A stretch of DNA of 6,070 nucleotides from Verrucomicrobia bacterium UBA2460 (GCA_002342345.1 DDPU01000022.1:6559-12628), one strand, 5' to 3'; positions 1-6,070 are shown, numbered from the stretch's first letter. Numbers and translations: made by a program. The notes: a model not told the origin generated them from the sequence alone.

Positions 1-326
1 AAGGTCTCCAGGTCGTTCTCCGGAATCGTCCACACTCCGCTGTGCCCGGCCTTTGGCAGCGAACTCATCCAACGCTGCACGGCCACCTGCCTTCCCAAGC
101 GGACCTCATGAAGTCCTTCAATCCAATGGATCGCCTCCTCGCCACGGATCCCGGCCTCCTTGAGCCCCGCGCGCCCGTACCAAAGATTGGCCACCATCGG
201 ATCCAGCTCGCCCGGCTCCGTTTGGTAGGCCTCGCTTAACGCCTCCAGCACCTGGCGAAGCAGGGCCGATTCGGCTCCCGCCAACTCCACCTGCCGCCCC
301 CCGCCTTCGGTTTTGAAAATTTTCAA
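1..326 (-). CDS. DUF2017-like protein, partial (3' end outside window)
   Basis: This frame stays open on the minus strand from a TTG at 326-324 to the window edge, giving 108 codons and no stop. The TTG overlaps the clpS stop as TTGA. A strong GGAGG at 338-334 lies 7 bases upstream, which supports TTG as the real start. The visible protein begins MKIFKTEGGG, then has a predicted helix with ELAGAESALLRQVLEAL (about residues 14-30), an acidic linker, DPMVANLWYG (42-51), and WIEGLHEVRLGRQVAV (68-83). The helix of the form 'E..LLR..LE.L' and the later 'WI..LHEVRL..' stretch resemble DUF2017. DUF2017 proteins are small, have no known function, and sit next to clpS in many actinobacteria. There is no signal peptide or membrane segment, so it is probably cytoplasmic. 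The 4-base overlap implies translational coupling to clpS and a related role. The CDS is well supported; the family assignment is from memory and only moderately sure. Confidence 0.72.
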   Translation of the reverse strand, partial: MKIFKTEGGGRQVELAGAESALLRQVLEALSEAYQTEPGELDPMVANLWYGRAGLKEAGIRGEEAIHWIEGLHEVRLGRQVAVQRWMSSLPKAGHSGVWTIPENDLET

Positions 327-625
327 GCAGCCGCCTCCAGGGTTGATCTCAAGCCGAACTCCTGAAGCCGGTGGCAGTAAAACTCGGCCTTCTCCCGCGT
401 TTCCAACGCCACCACACTTTTTCCCTGTTCATGCACCTCCAGCATGCACTTTTTCGCCTTGTTTTCATCGAAGCCCAGCACCCGCATGAAAACGAACACC
501 ACGTAACTCATCAAATTCACCGGGTCGTTCCACACAATCACCCGCCATCCCTTGGCAAACGCCTCGGAAAGATCGGTCTCCCGCCCCGGAACCACCTCCG
601 GGGTTGTCGTGGCACCCCCTTGCAT
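323..625 (-). CDS. clpS: ATP-dependent Clp protease adaptor protein ClpS
   Basis: A 100-residue ClpS adaptor, normal length for the family. ClpS binds proteins with destabilising N-terminal residues (Leu, Phe, Tyr, Trp in known cases) and hands them to the ClpA or ClpC unfoldase for degradation in the cytoplasm. The first 26 residues are the expected flexible N-terminal extension. The folded core begins at WRVIVWNDP (27-35). N33-D34 match the E. coli Asn34-Asp35 pocket residues; E. coli Asp36 is replaced by Pro35, as in actinobacterial 'DPVNLMSYV' types. MLEVHEQGKS (61-70) supplies the pocket His65 (E. coli His66), and GLRSTLE (91-97) is the C-terminal strand. The ATG at 625-623 is the first start after an in-frame TAG three codons upstream, although no clear ribosome binding site precedes it. 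It is transcribed divergently from the CHASE2 gene and overlaps the following gene by TTGA. No clpA or clpC is in the window. Confidence 0.95.
   Translation of the reverse strand: MQGGATTTPEVVPGRETDLSEAFAKGWRVIVWNDPVNLMSYVVFVFMRVLGFDENKAKKCMLEVHEQGKSVVALETREKAEFYCHRLQEFGLRSTLEAAA
334..338 (-). promoter_or_regulatory. Shine-Dalgarno GGAGG for the TTG-started gene after clpS
   Basis: On the minus strand GGAGG (338-334) is followed by a 7-base spacer and TTG at 326-324. It lies inside the last codons of clpS. It is the main evidence that the downstream gene starts at this TTG rather than at an internal GTG or ATG. Confidence 0.7.
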
Positions 626-708
626 CTTGGGAAACTATTGCTTTCCGCACACTGATTTCAATCCGCTTCCCCTTCGCCAACCGCCCTTTCCCCGCTACAA
701 GGGAAGGG
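626..708. promoter_or_regulatory. Divergent intergenic region between clpS and the CHASE2 gene
   Basis: This 83-base gap separates two divergently read genes, so it should hold the promoter for each direction. I looked for -35/-10 pairs on both strands and found none convincing: TTGCTT at 638-643 (plus) and TTGGCG at 680-675 (minus) lack a good -10 at 16-18 bases. The purine-rich GGGAAGGG at 701-708 directly precedes the ATG at 709 and may serve as a poorly spaced ribosome binding site. The regulatory role is inferred from gene orientation. Confidence 0.4.
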
Positions 709-1908
709 ATGAATGTCTCCCGGCTCACCGCGGTCCTTGTCTCCGCCGCATGGGGTCTTCTCTTGGCCACCATCCTGGTTCCTTGGTCCCGCCTTTTTCT
801 CCCCACCATGGCCGCCCCGGCCGTCCCTCCGCCCCTTCCCGTCCTGGTCACCATCGAGGACCTTGCCGGCGAGCCCTGGCCCTGGCCCCGTCTGGATCTC
901 ACTCTTCTTCTCCGCGCCGTTTCCCCGTACCGGCCCGCCCCGGTCGGACTTCTGCTTCCCTTGGATGCGCCCGATGTCCTCGAACCGCTCCAGGACGACC
1001 AGCTGGCCCGCGCCCTCGCCGCCTTTGACTCCCCCGTCCTGCCCGCCGTCGCCTTCCGCGGAAAAAGCAGCGGGGAGGCACTGGAACTGCCGGGCCTGCC
1101 CCATCGCGGCTCCCTCGGGAGCATCCGCCCGGCGGAAAGTTTTCTCGCCCCTGAGGAAAACCTGCGCCGCGCGGCCCGCACCTCCGCCTGGAAGGTGACG
1201 CCGGAAAACGACCGGCATGTCCACCGTGTTCCCCTCGTGTTCCGCCAAGGCGATCAGGTGGTTTCCTCCTGGCTCCTGGATATGTACGCGCGCGCCGGCG
1301 GCGCGGATCTCGCCAAATCCGAACTCTCCGGGCGTCTGGTGATTCTCCGCGACGACCAGGGCCGGGAGTTGCAGAAAATTCCCGTGGACCTCCGCGGCTC
1401 GGTTCCGGTCGACTGGGATTCCCCGGATCCCGCCGCCACAAGGATGGAAATCCGCTCGGTGGTGCTCGCCTCCGAACAGGAACGCATCGGCGTTACCCCT
1501 GTCTACCCGCTGGCCACCCTGACGAGGAAGCCGCTCATCGTCGCCGGCACGCTCCCCGAGGTGGATCCCTCCATCGACTCCCCTTGGGGGGAGAAGTCCA
1601 TGGTCGACGCCGTTCTCCGCGCCTGGACCCGCCTCGCCTCCGGCCCCGTCCCGGTCCTGCACCCGCCCCGCGGGGTGATCCTCGCCTGTCTCCTGCTTGC
1701 CGCCTCGACCGGACTGCTGATTCCCCCGCCCCTTCCTGCCCGGGTGGGTGCCGCCGCCGGCTTTTCCGCAGCGGTGTTCCTGGCGGGCTGGCTGGCCGCC
1801 AGATTCGGCGGCTACAGCGGCGCCCTTCCTCTCGCGTTGGGCACGGCCCTGGCCCTGTTCCTTTCCGCCCCGCTACTCCGCTGGCTGGAGACCGGCCATG
1901 TTCGTTGA
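709..1908 (+). CDS. CHASE2-domain membrane protein without an output domain
   Basis: A protein of 399 residues, read here as a stand-alone CHASE2 sensor. CHASE2 is an extracytoplasmic sensory domain normally joined to a kinase, cyclase or GGDEF output; its ligands are mostly unknown. N-terminal membrane helix at about 7-25; extracytoplasmic region about 38-318, with the CHASE2-like opening PVLVTIEDLAGEPWPWPRL (44-62), the middle HVHRVPLVFRQGDQVVSSW (170-188), and the late segment LIVAGTLPEVDPSIDSPWG (276-294). Three C-terminal helices follow (about 321-338, 346-362, 372-390), the usual CHASE2 arrangement. Only about nine cytoplasmic residues come after, so no output domain exists. I chose ATG 709 because it puts the membrane helix at the N-terminus and follows a purine-rich stretch; the frame is open back to 604, but that extension overlaps clpS and looks non-coding. 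The gene overlaps obg by 11 bases, so the two are probably one operon. The CHASE2 call is by pattern recognition and moderately sure; ligand and role are unknown. Confidence 0.78.
   Translation: MNVSRLTAVLVSAAWGLLLATILVPWSRLFLPTMAAPAVPPPLPVLVTIEDLAGEPWPWPRLDLTLLLRAVSPYRPAPVGLLLPLDAPDVLEPLQDDQLARALAAFDSPVLPAVAFRGKSSGEALELPGLPHRGSLGSIRPAESFLAPEENLRRAARTSAWKVTPENDRHVHRVPLVFRQGDQVVSSWLLDMYARAGGADLAKSELSGRLVILRDDQGRELQKIPVDLRGSVPVDWDSPDPAATRMEIRSVVLASEQERIGVTPVYPLATLTRKPLIVAGTLPEVDPSIDSPWGEKSMVDAVLRAWTRLASGPVPVLHPPRGVILACLLLAASTGLLIPPPLPARVGAAAGFSAAVFLAGWLAARFGGYSGALPLALGTALALFLSAPLLRWLETGHVR
1887..1890 (+). promoter_or_regulatory. Shine-Dalgarno GGAG for obg, inside the CHASE2 gene
   Basis: GGAG at 1887-1890 lies 7 bases before the ATG at 1898, within the last codons of the CHASE2 gene. 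It fixes the Obg start, since the frame is open back to 1748 and the protein upstream of 1898 does not resemble Obg. Confidence 0.7.
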
Positions 1909-2893
1909 CCGCGTTCGCATCCACGCCCGCGCCGGCGACGGCGGGGACGGTGTCATCTGTTTCCACCGGGAAAAATTCGTTCCCAGGGGCGGACCCGATG
2001 GCGGCGACGGCGGCCGGGGCGGCGACGTGGTTCTCGAGGTGGATCCCCAGATCAACAATCTCATCGACCTGCGCTTCCGGCCCCATGCCCGTGCGGGACA
2101 CGGGGGAAAGGGCGGAGGCAACAACTGCACCGGGAAAAACGGCAAACCATGCGTGCTCAAGGTTCCGGCAGGCACGGTGGTCTATTCCCTTCCTCCCGGT
2201 GAGGACGGGGAACCGCTCGCCGACCTCACCCGACCCGGGGAAACCCACGTGCTTTGCCGCGGAGGACGCGGAGGCCGGGGAAACGCGCGCTTCGCCAGTT
2301 CCGTCCGCCAAACGCCCCGGTACGCCGAGGAAGGACAGCCCGGGGAAACCGGGGAGTTCATCCTCGTCCTCAAATCCATCGCCCAGGTCGGCTTGGTCGG
2401 CCTCCCCAATGCAGGAAAATCCAGCCTCCTGGCGGCACTTTCCGCCGCCAAACCCAAAATTGCCCCCTACCCCTTCACCACCCTGCAACCCTCCATCGGC
2501 GTGGTCGGTTCAGCAGAGGAGAACCGGTTCACCGTGGCTGACATTCCGGGACTGGTCGAGGGCGCCCATGCCGGCAAGGGATTAGGCCATGACTTTCTTC
2601 GCCACATCGAACGGTGCGCCATTCTCCTCCTGCTGATTGACGCCGCCGGCACCGAAGGCAGGGATCCGGTGGACGACTACCGTCTTCTTCGCAAGGAACT
2701 CCGCGAATATGACCCCGCCCTCGCCCGCCGGCCTTTTCTGGTGGTCGCCAACAAGGCCGACCTCCCGGAGAGCAAGGCCCGTCTGTCCGCCCTCCGCTCC
2801 GCTTCCCGCAAACAGGTGCTCGCCGTTTCGGCAAAAACCGGCGAGGGCATACCCGGTCTGATCTCCTCCCTCCGCGAAATCCTGGCGCCTTGA
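1898..2893 (+). CDS. obgE: GTPase Obg/CgtA (ribosome assembly and stress GTPase)
   Basis: A 331-residue Obg GTPase, an essential cytoplasmic protein in most bacteria that binds the 50S subunit precursor and links ribosome assembly to (p)ppGpp and growth control. The N-terminal Obg fold (about 1-158) begins MFVDRVRIHARAGDGG and carries the diagnostic glycine-rich loops, GGPDGGDGGRGGDV (31-44), GGKGGGNN (69-76) and GGRGGRGN (122-129). The G domain is complete: P-loop GLPNAGKS (168-175), switch I PYPFTTLQPSIG (190-201), DIPGLVEGAHAGKGLG (215-230), NKAD (285-288) and SAK (311-313). The protein ends just after the G domain, so the variable C-terminal extension of E. coli (about 390 residues) and B. 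subtilis (about 428) Obg is absent. The start at ATG 1898 follows GGAG and matches the family N-terminus. It overlaps the CHASE2 gene by 11 bases. The common neighbours rplU and rpmA are not upstream. Identification is near certain. Confidence 0.98.
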   Translation: MFVDRVRIHARAGDGGDGVICFHREKFVPRGGPDGGDGGRGGDVVLEVDPQINNLIDLRFRPHARAGHGGKGGGNNCTGKNGKPCVLKVPAGTVVYSLPPGEDGEPLADLTRPGETHVLCRGGRGGRGNARFASSVRQTPRYAEEGQPGETGEFILVLKSIAQVGLVGLPNAGKSSLLAALSAAKPKIAPYPFTTLQPSIGVVGSAEENRFTVADIPGLVEGAHAGKGLGHDFLRHIERCAILLLLIDAAGTEGRDPVDDYRLLRKELREYDPALARRPFLVVANKADLPESKARLSALRSASRKQVLAVSAKTGEGIPGLISSLREILAP

Positions 2894-2917
2894 CCAGTCT
2901 TTCAGAATACTTAACAT
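2890..2917 (+). promoter_or_regulatory. Candidate sigma70-type promoter for the RND efflux genes
   Basis: TTGACC (2890-2895, five of six matches to TTGACA) is followed by 16 bases and TAACAT (2912-2917, four of six to TATAAT). The -35 element overlaps the obg stop codon at 2891-2893. The stretch 2901-2932 is strikingly A/T-rich against GC-rich surroundings. Transcription would begin near 2924, about ten bases before the adaptor ATG. A TTAAC direct repeat (2911-2915 and 2920-2924) lies across the -10 and could be an operator half-site pair, but this is weak. No rho-independent terminator for obg is visible, so read-through from obg is also possible. Confidence 0.45.
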
Positions 2918-2934
2918 CATTAACCATTCATAGG

Positions 2935-3957
2935 ATGAAGAATTTTTTCCTTCTTTTTTTCCTTCTGGCCATGGCCTCCTGCAAAAGGGGCGGCGGCCCC
3001 CCCAAGGATGCGCCGGTCCCGGTCGAGCTTGTCGCCGTCCAAGTCGGCCCCCTCAAGGAAACACTCCAGGCGACCGGAACCCTCCTAGCCGAGGAGTCCG
3101 TCGACCTGAAACCCGAGGTGGAAGGGGAAGTCACCTCGATCCGCATGACCGAAGGAAATTCCGTCAGGAAGGGCGACCTCATCCTCCAGATCGACGAGTC
3201 CAAGCAACAGGCGATCGTCGACGAGAGTGAAGCCGACTTCCGCCTGAGCGACGAAAACCGGAAACGCGCGGACATTCTTCTCGCCGATGGGACGATCTCC
3301 CAACAGGAACACGACCAGGTCCACTCCGCGTTCCGCCGGGCCGAGGCCGCCCTCAACCTCGCCCGCAAACGCCTCACTGAATACACCCTCACCGCACCCT
3401 TTGACGGGATTCTCGGCCGCCGCTACGTGAGCATCGGCCAGTACGTCAGCTCCCAAACCGTCCTGGTCAGCCTGTATGCCCTCGACCGCATGAAACTGGA
3501 TTTCAGCGTTCCGGAACGGTACAGCGCCCGCGTCAAACCGGGCCAAACACTTCAGCTGACCGTGGCCGCTCACGGGGAAGAGAAGTTTTCCGGGGAAATT
3601 TACCTGGTGGAGCCCAGGGTGGATGTGGAAACCCGCACCGTCCAGGTCCGCGCCTACGTCCCCAACCCGGACCATGATCTCAAACCGGGGATGTTCGCCA
3701 ACGTCATGCTTTCCGTCGGCAGCAGGGAGGCCGCCCTCACCATTCCCGAGGATTGCATCTTCCCGCAAGCCGGGGGTTTTGCCGTCTACCGGGATGCCGG
3801 CGGTGTGGCCGAGTTGGTCGCCGTGGAAACCGGACTCCGCATCCCCGGACGCGTGGAAATCCTTTCCGGCCTCAAGGCCGGCGATCTTGTCGCCCGGTCC
3901 GGCAACCTCCGCCTCTCCCCCGGGCGGAAACTCCTGCCCCAGCCCTCCTCCCCGTGA
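2935..3957 (+). CDS. RND efflux system periplasmic adaptor (membrane fusion lipoprotein)
   Basis: A 340-residue AcrA/MexA-type adaptor, which bridges the inner-membrane RND pump to an outer-membrane channel. The N-terminus MKNFFLLFFLLAMASC is a lipoprotein signal with a lipid-modified Cys at 16; the -3 residue is Met rather than the usual Leu, so the lipobox is slightly atypical. Residues 45-90 and 150-182 form the lipoyl-like barrel-sandwich hybrid, with the diagnostic YTLTAPFDGILGRRYVSIGQ at 150-169. About 90-148 is the charged alpha-helical hairpin; 186-262 is the beta-barrel, including LKPGMFANVML (249-259); the rest is the membrane-proximal domain. ATG 2935 is chosen because it starts the signal peptide, although only AGG sits directly before it. 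An in-frame TTG at 2890 overlapping the obg stop is possible but would bury the signal peptide behind 15 residues. The pump gene follows with a GTGA overlap. Substrate cannot be inferred. Confidence 0.93.
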   Translation: MKNFFLLFFLLAMASCKRGGGPPKDAPVPVELVAVQVGPLKETLQATGTLLAEESVDLKPEVEGEVTSIRMTEGNSVRKGDLILQIDESKQQAIVDESEADFRLSDENRKRADILLADGTISQQEHDQVHSAFRRAEAALNLARKRLTEYTLTAPFDGILGRRYVSIGQYVSSQTVLVSLYALDRMKLDFSVPERYSARVKPGQTLQLTVAAHGEEKFSGEIYLVEPRVDVETRTVQVRAYVPNPDHDLKPGMFANVMLSVGSREAALTIPEDCIFPQAGGFAVYRDAGGVAELVAVETGLRIPGRVEILSGLKAGDLVARSGNLRLSPGRKLLPQPSSP

Positions 3958-6070
3958 ATCTGCCCGAGTTCTGCATCCGGCGACCGATTGCCGCCGCGAT
4001 GTTCAATCTGGCCCTCGCCCTCATCGGGATCCTCTCCCTGTCCCGCCTGCCCGTCCGGGAACTCCCCGATATCGATCCCCCCATCGTCTCCGTCACCACC
4101 GTTTATCCGGGGGCCAACGCCGAACTCGTCGAGGCCGATGTCACCGAACCGCTCGAGCAGGAAATCAACAATATCCCGGGCATCAAGATCCTGCGGAGCG
4201 AATCAAGGGAACAGGTCAGCGCCATCACCGTCGAGTTTGAGCTGAACCACGACGTCGATGTCGGCGCGCAGGACATCCGCGACCGCATCAGCCGCGTCCG
4301 CGACAAATTACCCGACGACATCAAGGAGCCCATCGTGGCCAAACAGGACGCCGACGCCCAGGAGGTCATGTGGATCGCCCTCTACAGCGAGAACCGGTCC
4401 ACCCTCGAGCTCTCCAATCTGGCCGAACGCCAAATCCGCGATCGCCTCCAGGTGCTCCCGGGCGTCGGCGGCATCAACTTCGGGGGACAGAAAAGACCCT
4501 CCATGCGGATCTGGCTCGATTCCGAGAAAATGGCCGCCCGCAAAATCACCGCGGCCGATATCCGCGCCCTTCTTCGCCGGGAAAACGTCGAACTCCCCTC
4601 CGGAAGGATCGAGGGGGAAAGCCGCTCCCTCAGCATCGTCGCCCGCGGCCGCATGGACCGTCCGGAACAATATGCGGATCTTTTTGTCCGCGAGGTCGAC
4701 GGCTCGCCCGTCCGCCTCCGGGAGGTGGCCACCGTGGAAATCGGCCCGGAGGTGGAGGCCACCATCGCCCGCTTCAATGGCAAACCCGCCGTGGGCCTTG
4801 GCGTCGTCAAACAGTCGGATGCCAACGCCGTCGAGGTGGCCCGGCAGGTGCGCGAGGAGATTGACCGGATCCGCCCCCTTCTTCCCCCCGACGTCGGCCT
4901 CGACTTCCCCTTCGATTCCTCCCTGTATGTCCAGGCGGCCATCCGGGAAGTGGCCGAGACCATCGGCGTTTCCTCGGTTTTGGTCATTCTTCTCATCTTT
5001 CTCTTTCTTCGCAATCTCCGGTCCACCCTGATTCCCTCCGCAGCCATCCCCATCTCCATTCTCGGGACCTTTGCCCTGCTTTATCTGCTCGGTTACAGCG
5101 TCAACATTCTCACCCTCCTCGCCCTCGTCCTGGCCATCGGCATCGTCGTGGACGACGCCATCGTCGTGCTCGAGAACATCGTGCGCCACATCGAGGCGGG
5201 AATGACGCCCCTGGAAGCCAGCCGCAAGGCCATGCAGGAAATCACCGGGGCGATCCTCGCCATCACCGCCAGTCTTGTCGTCGTCTTTCTGCCGATTGCT
5301 TTCCAAAAAGGAACCACCGGCATCCTTTTTCGCGAGTTCGCCATCACCCTCGCCGGAGCCGTGACCATCTCCGCTTTTGTCGCGCTCAGCCTCAGCCCCG
5401 CCTTGGGCGCCCATTTTCTCCGCCCGGTCTCGGACCAACTCCCGGGGGGACTTCGCTGGTTCGAACTGTGCCTGGAAAAGTTCTATCTGTTTTATGCCCG
5501 CAGCCTCGATGCCGCCTTGCGCCACCGGCGAATTTGGCTTGGCCTCGGCGCCGGCATCCTTGCCCTGACCATCCTGCTCTACCGCCTCGTTCCCCAGGAG
5601 TTTCTCCCGGAGGAGGACAAGGGCGTCATCGTTGCCGTGATCATCACCCCGGAAGGTTCCACCAGCGAATCCACCGACCAGTATGTCCGCCAGGCGGAGA
5701 AAATCGCCGCGGACTACCCGGAAACCCGGGTCTTTTTCTCCGCGGTCGCCCTTTCCCGCGGCGCGCCCGGGCAGGCCAACCAGGGCATCATGTTCATCCG
5801 GTTGAAGGCGGACCGGAACCGGACCGCCCAGCAACTCGCCCGTCCCGGGGCCCGCGGATCCATGTTTACCCGCATGATCACCGAGATCCGCGGCGCCGTG
5901 GTCATCCCCTTTCTGCCCAAGGCGGTCGGACGGGGCTTCGGGGAAACCTTCCAGGTCGTCTTGCAGGGAGCCGATCTTGTCCTTCTCGAAAAAACCGCCC
6001 GCAACCTCCGGGATGAAATCGACAAGGCGGGATTCCTCAGCCAACCCCGCGTGAACCTCAACTTTGAAAA
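3954..6070 (+). CDS. RND-family inner-membrane efflux pump, partial (3' end outside window)
   Basis: A proton-driven AcrB-type (HAE-1) exporter that moves hydrophobic or amphipathic compounds from the inner membrane and periplasm into the adaptor and outer channel. 705 codons are visible of roughly 1,020-1,050 expected. The GTG at 3954 overlaps the adaptor stop as GTGA and gives the family N-terminus LPEFCIRRPIAAAMF; an ATG at 3999 would cut into the first membrane helix. Visible in order: TM1 (about 13-30); the first periplasmic porter and docking region (30-335), including LPDIDPPIVSVTTVYPGA (37-54); TM2-TM6 (335-488), with the proton-relay pair Asp400-Asp401 in GIVVDDAIVVLEN (396-408) of TM4 and FREFAITLAGAVTISAF (459-475); TM7 (about 526-545); and the start of the second periplasmic half. 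The TM10 Lys and later residues are beyond the window. No Shine-Dalgarno precedes the GTG, so expression likely relies on coupling to the adaptor. Confidence 0.95.
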   Translation, partial: MNLPEFCIRRPIAAAMFNLALALIGILSLSRLPVRELPDIDPPIVSVTTVYPGANAELVEADVTEPLEQEINNIPGIKILRSESREQVSAITVEFELNHDVDVGAQDIRDRISRVRDKLPDDIKEPIVAKQDADAQEVMWIALYSENRSTLELSNLAERQIRDRLQVLPGVGGINFGGQKRPSMRIWLDSEKMAARKITAADIRALLRRENVELPSGRIEGESRSLSIVARGRMDRPEQYADLFVREVDGSPVRLREVATVEIGPEVEATIARFNGKPAVGLGVVKQSDANAVEVARQVREEIDRIRPLLPPDVGLDFPFDSSLYVQAAIREVAETIGVSSVLVILLIFLFLRNLRSTLIPSAAIPISILGTFALLYLLGYSVNILTLLALVLAIGIVVDDAIVVLENIVRHIEAGMTPLEASRKAMQEITGAILAITASLVVVFLPIAFQKGTTGILFREFAITLAGAVTISAFVALSLSPALGAHFLRPVSDQLPGGLRWFELCLEKFYLFYARSLDAALRHRRIWLGLGAGILALTILLYRLVPQEFLPEEDKGVIVAVIITPEGSTSESTDQYVRQAEKIAADYPETRVFFSAVALSRGAPGQANQGIMFIRLKADRNRTAQQLARPGARGSMFTRMITEIRGAVVIPFLPKAVGRGFGETFQVVLQGADLVLLEKTARNLRDEIDKAGFLSQPRVNLNFE

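Noticed and set aside
42..239. Small plus-strand open frame at the left end
   Set aside because: It is antisense to the coupled gene after clpS and has no recognisable content or ribosome binding site.
604..708. N-terminal extension of the CHASE2 gene to ATG 604
   Set aside because: It would overlap the start of clpS, adds 35 residues without family features, and places the first membrane helix internally. ATG 709 fits better.
465..1662. Minus-strand open frames opposite the CHASE2 gene (465-1181 and 658-1662)
   Set aside because: The translations are Arg/Gly/Ser-rich and compositionally biased, typical of antisense GC-rich frames. They also collide with clpS and the CHASE2 gene.
1748..1897. 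N-terminal extension of Obg back to ATG 1748
   Set aside because: The added 50 residues do not resemble Obg. ATG 1898 has GGAG at proper spacing and gives the conserved N-terminus.
1584..2585. A 333-codon plus-strand open frame overlapping the CHASE2 and obg genes
   Set aside because: It is out of frame with Obg, which carries every G motif, and its product is Pro/Arg/Ser-rich with no domain.
4308..6044. A 578-codon open frame on the minus strand, antisense to the pump gene
   Set aside because: It is an opposite-strand shadow of the RND coding frame in GC-rich DNA. The translation is low-complexity, rich in Gly, Asp and Lys, with no recognisable domain, whereas the plus frame is a textbook RND protein.
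1..6070. tRNA, rRNA, CRISPR array, insertion sequence or riboswitch
   Set aside because: I saw no repeated spacer-repeat pattern, transposase, cloverleaf-type stem set or long inverted repeats, and gaps between genes are too short to hold most of these.
1..6070. A novel multi-gene system such as a defence island
   Set aside because: The genes are housekeeping or common types (ClpS, Obg, RND efflux). Only the small ClpS partner and the output-less CHASE2 protein are of unclear function, and nothing shows that all the genes act as one system.

Overview
The window is 6,070 bases of GC-rich, gene-dense bacterial chromosome. It looks like ordinary chromosome rather than a mobile or accessory region: I see no insertion sequence, tRNA, rRNA or CRISPR array. 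Codon choice is uniformly G/C-rich at third positions, and there are only two short intergenic gaps (83 and 41 bases). The organism is probably not an actinobacterium despite the actinobacterial-style ClpS, because it encodes a lipoprotein RND adaptor and an RND pump and is therefore probably Gram-negative. The ClpS and Obg sequence types and the CHASE2 protein recall Verrucomicrobiota or relatives. That assignment is from memory of family sequences and is tentative.

Layout. Minus strand, left end: clpS (625 to 323), followed by a co-directional gene starting at TTG 326 that overlaps the clpS stop by four bases and runs off the left edge. It resembles DUF2017, the family next to clpS in many actinobacteria. 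An 83-base divergent gap (626-708) separates clpS from the plus-strand genes. Plus strand: a CHASE2-type membrane protein with no output domain (709-1908), overlapping by 11 bases the gene for the ribosome-associated GTPase Obg (1898-2893). A short A/T-rich gap (2894-2934) holds a plausible sigma70-type promoter whose -35 element overlaps the obg stop. An efflux pair follows: an RND periplasmic adaptor lipoprotein (2935-3957) and, overlapping it by GTGA, the RND inner-membrane pump (3954 to beyond 6070), truncated by the window after about 705 codons.

Working together. ClpS delivers N-degron substrates to a Clp protease, and its partner gene is probably co-translated. CHASE2 and Obg are transcriptionally and probably translationally coupled, which would link an envelope protein to a ribosome-assembly or stress GTPase. 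The adaptor and pump form two parts of a tripartite export system; no outer-membrane channel gene is visible. I found no convincing new biological system. The items most worth a second look are the output-less CHASE2 protein overlapping obg and the TTG-started ClpS partner.
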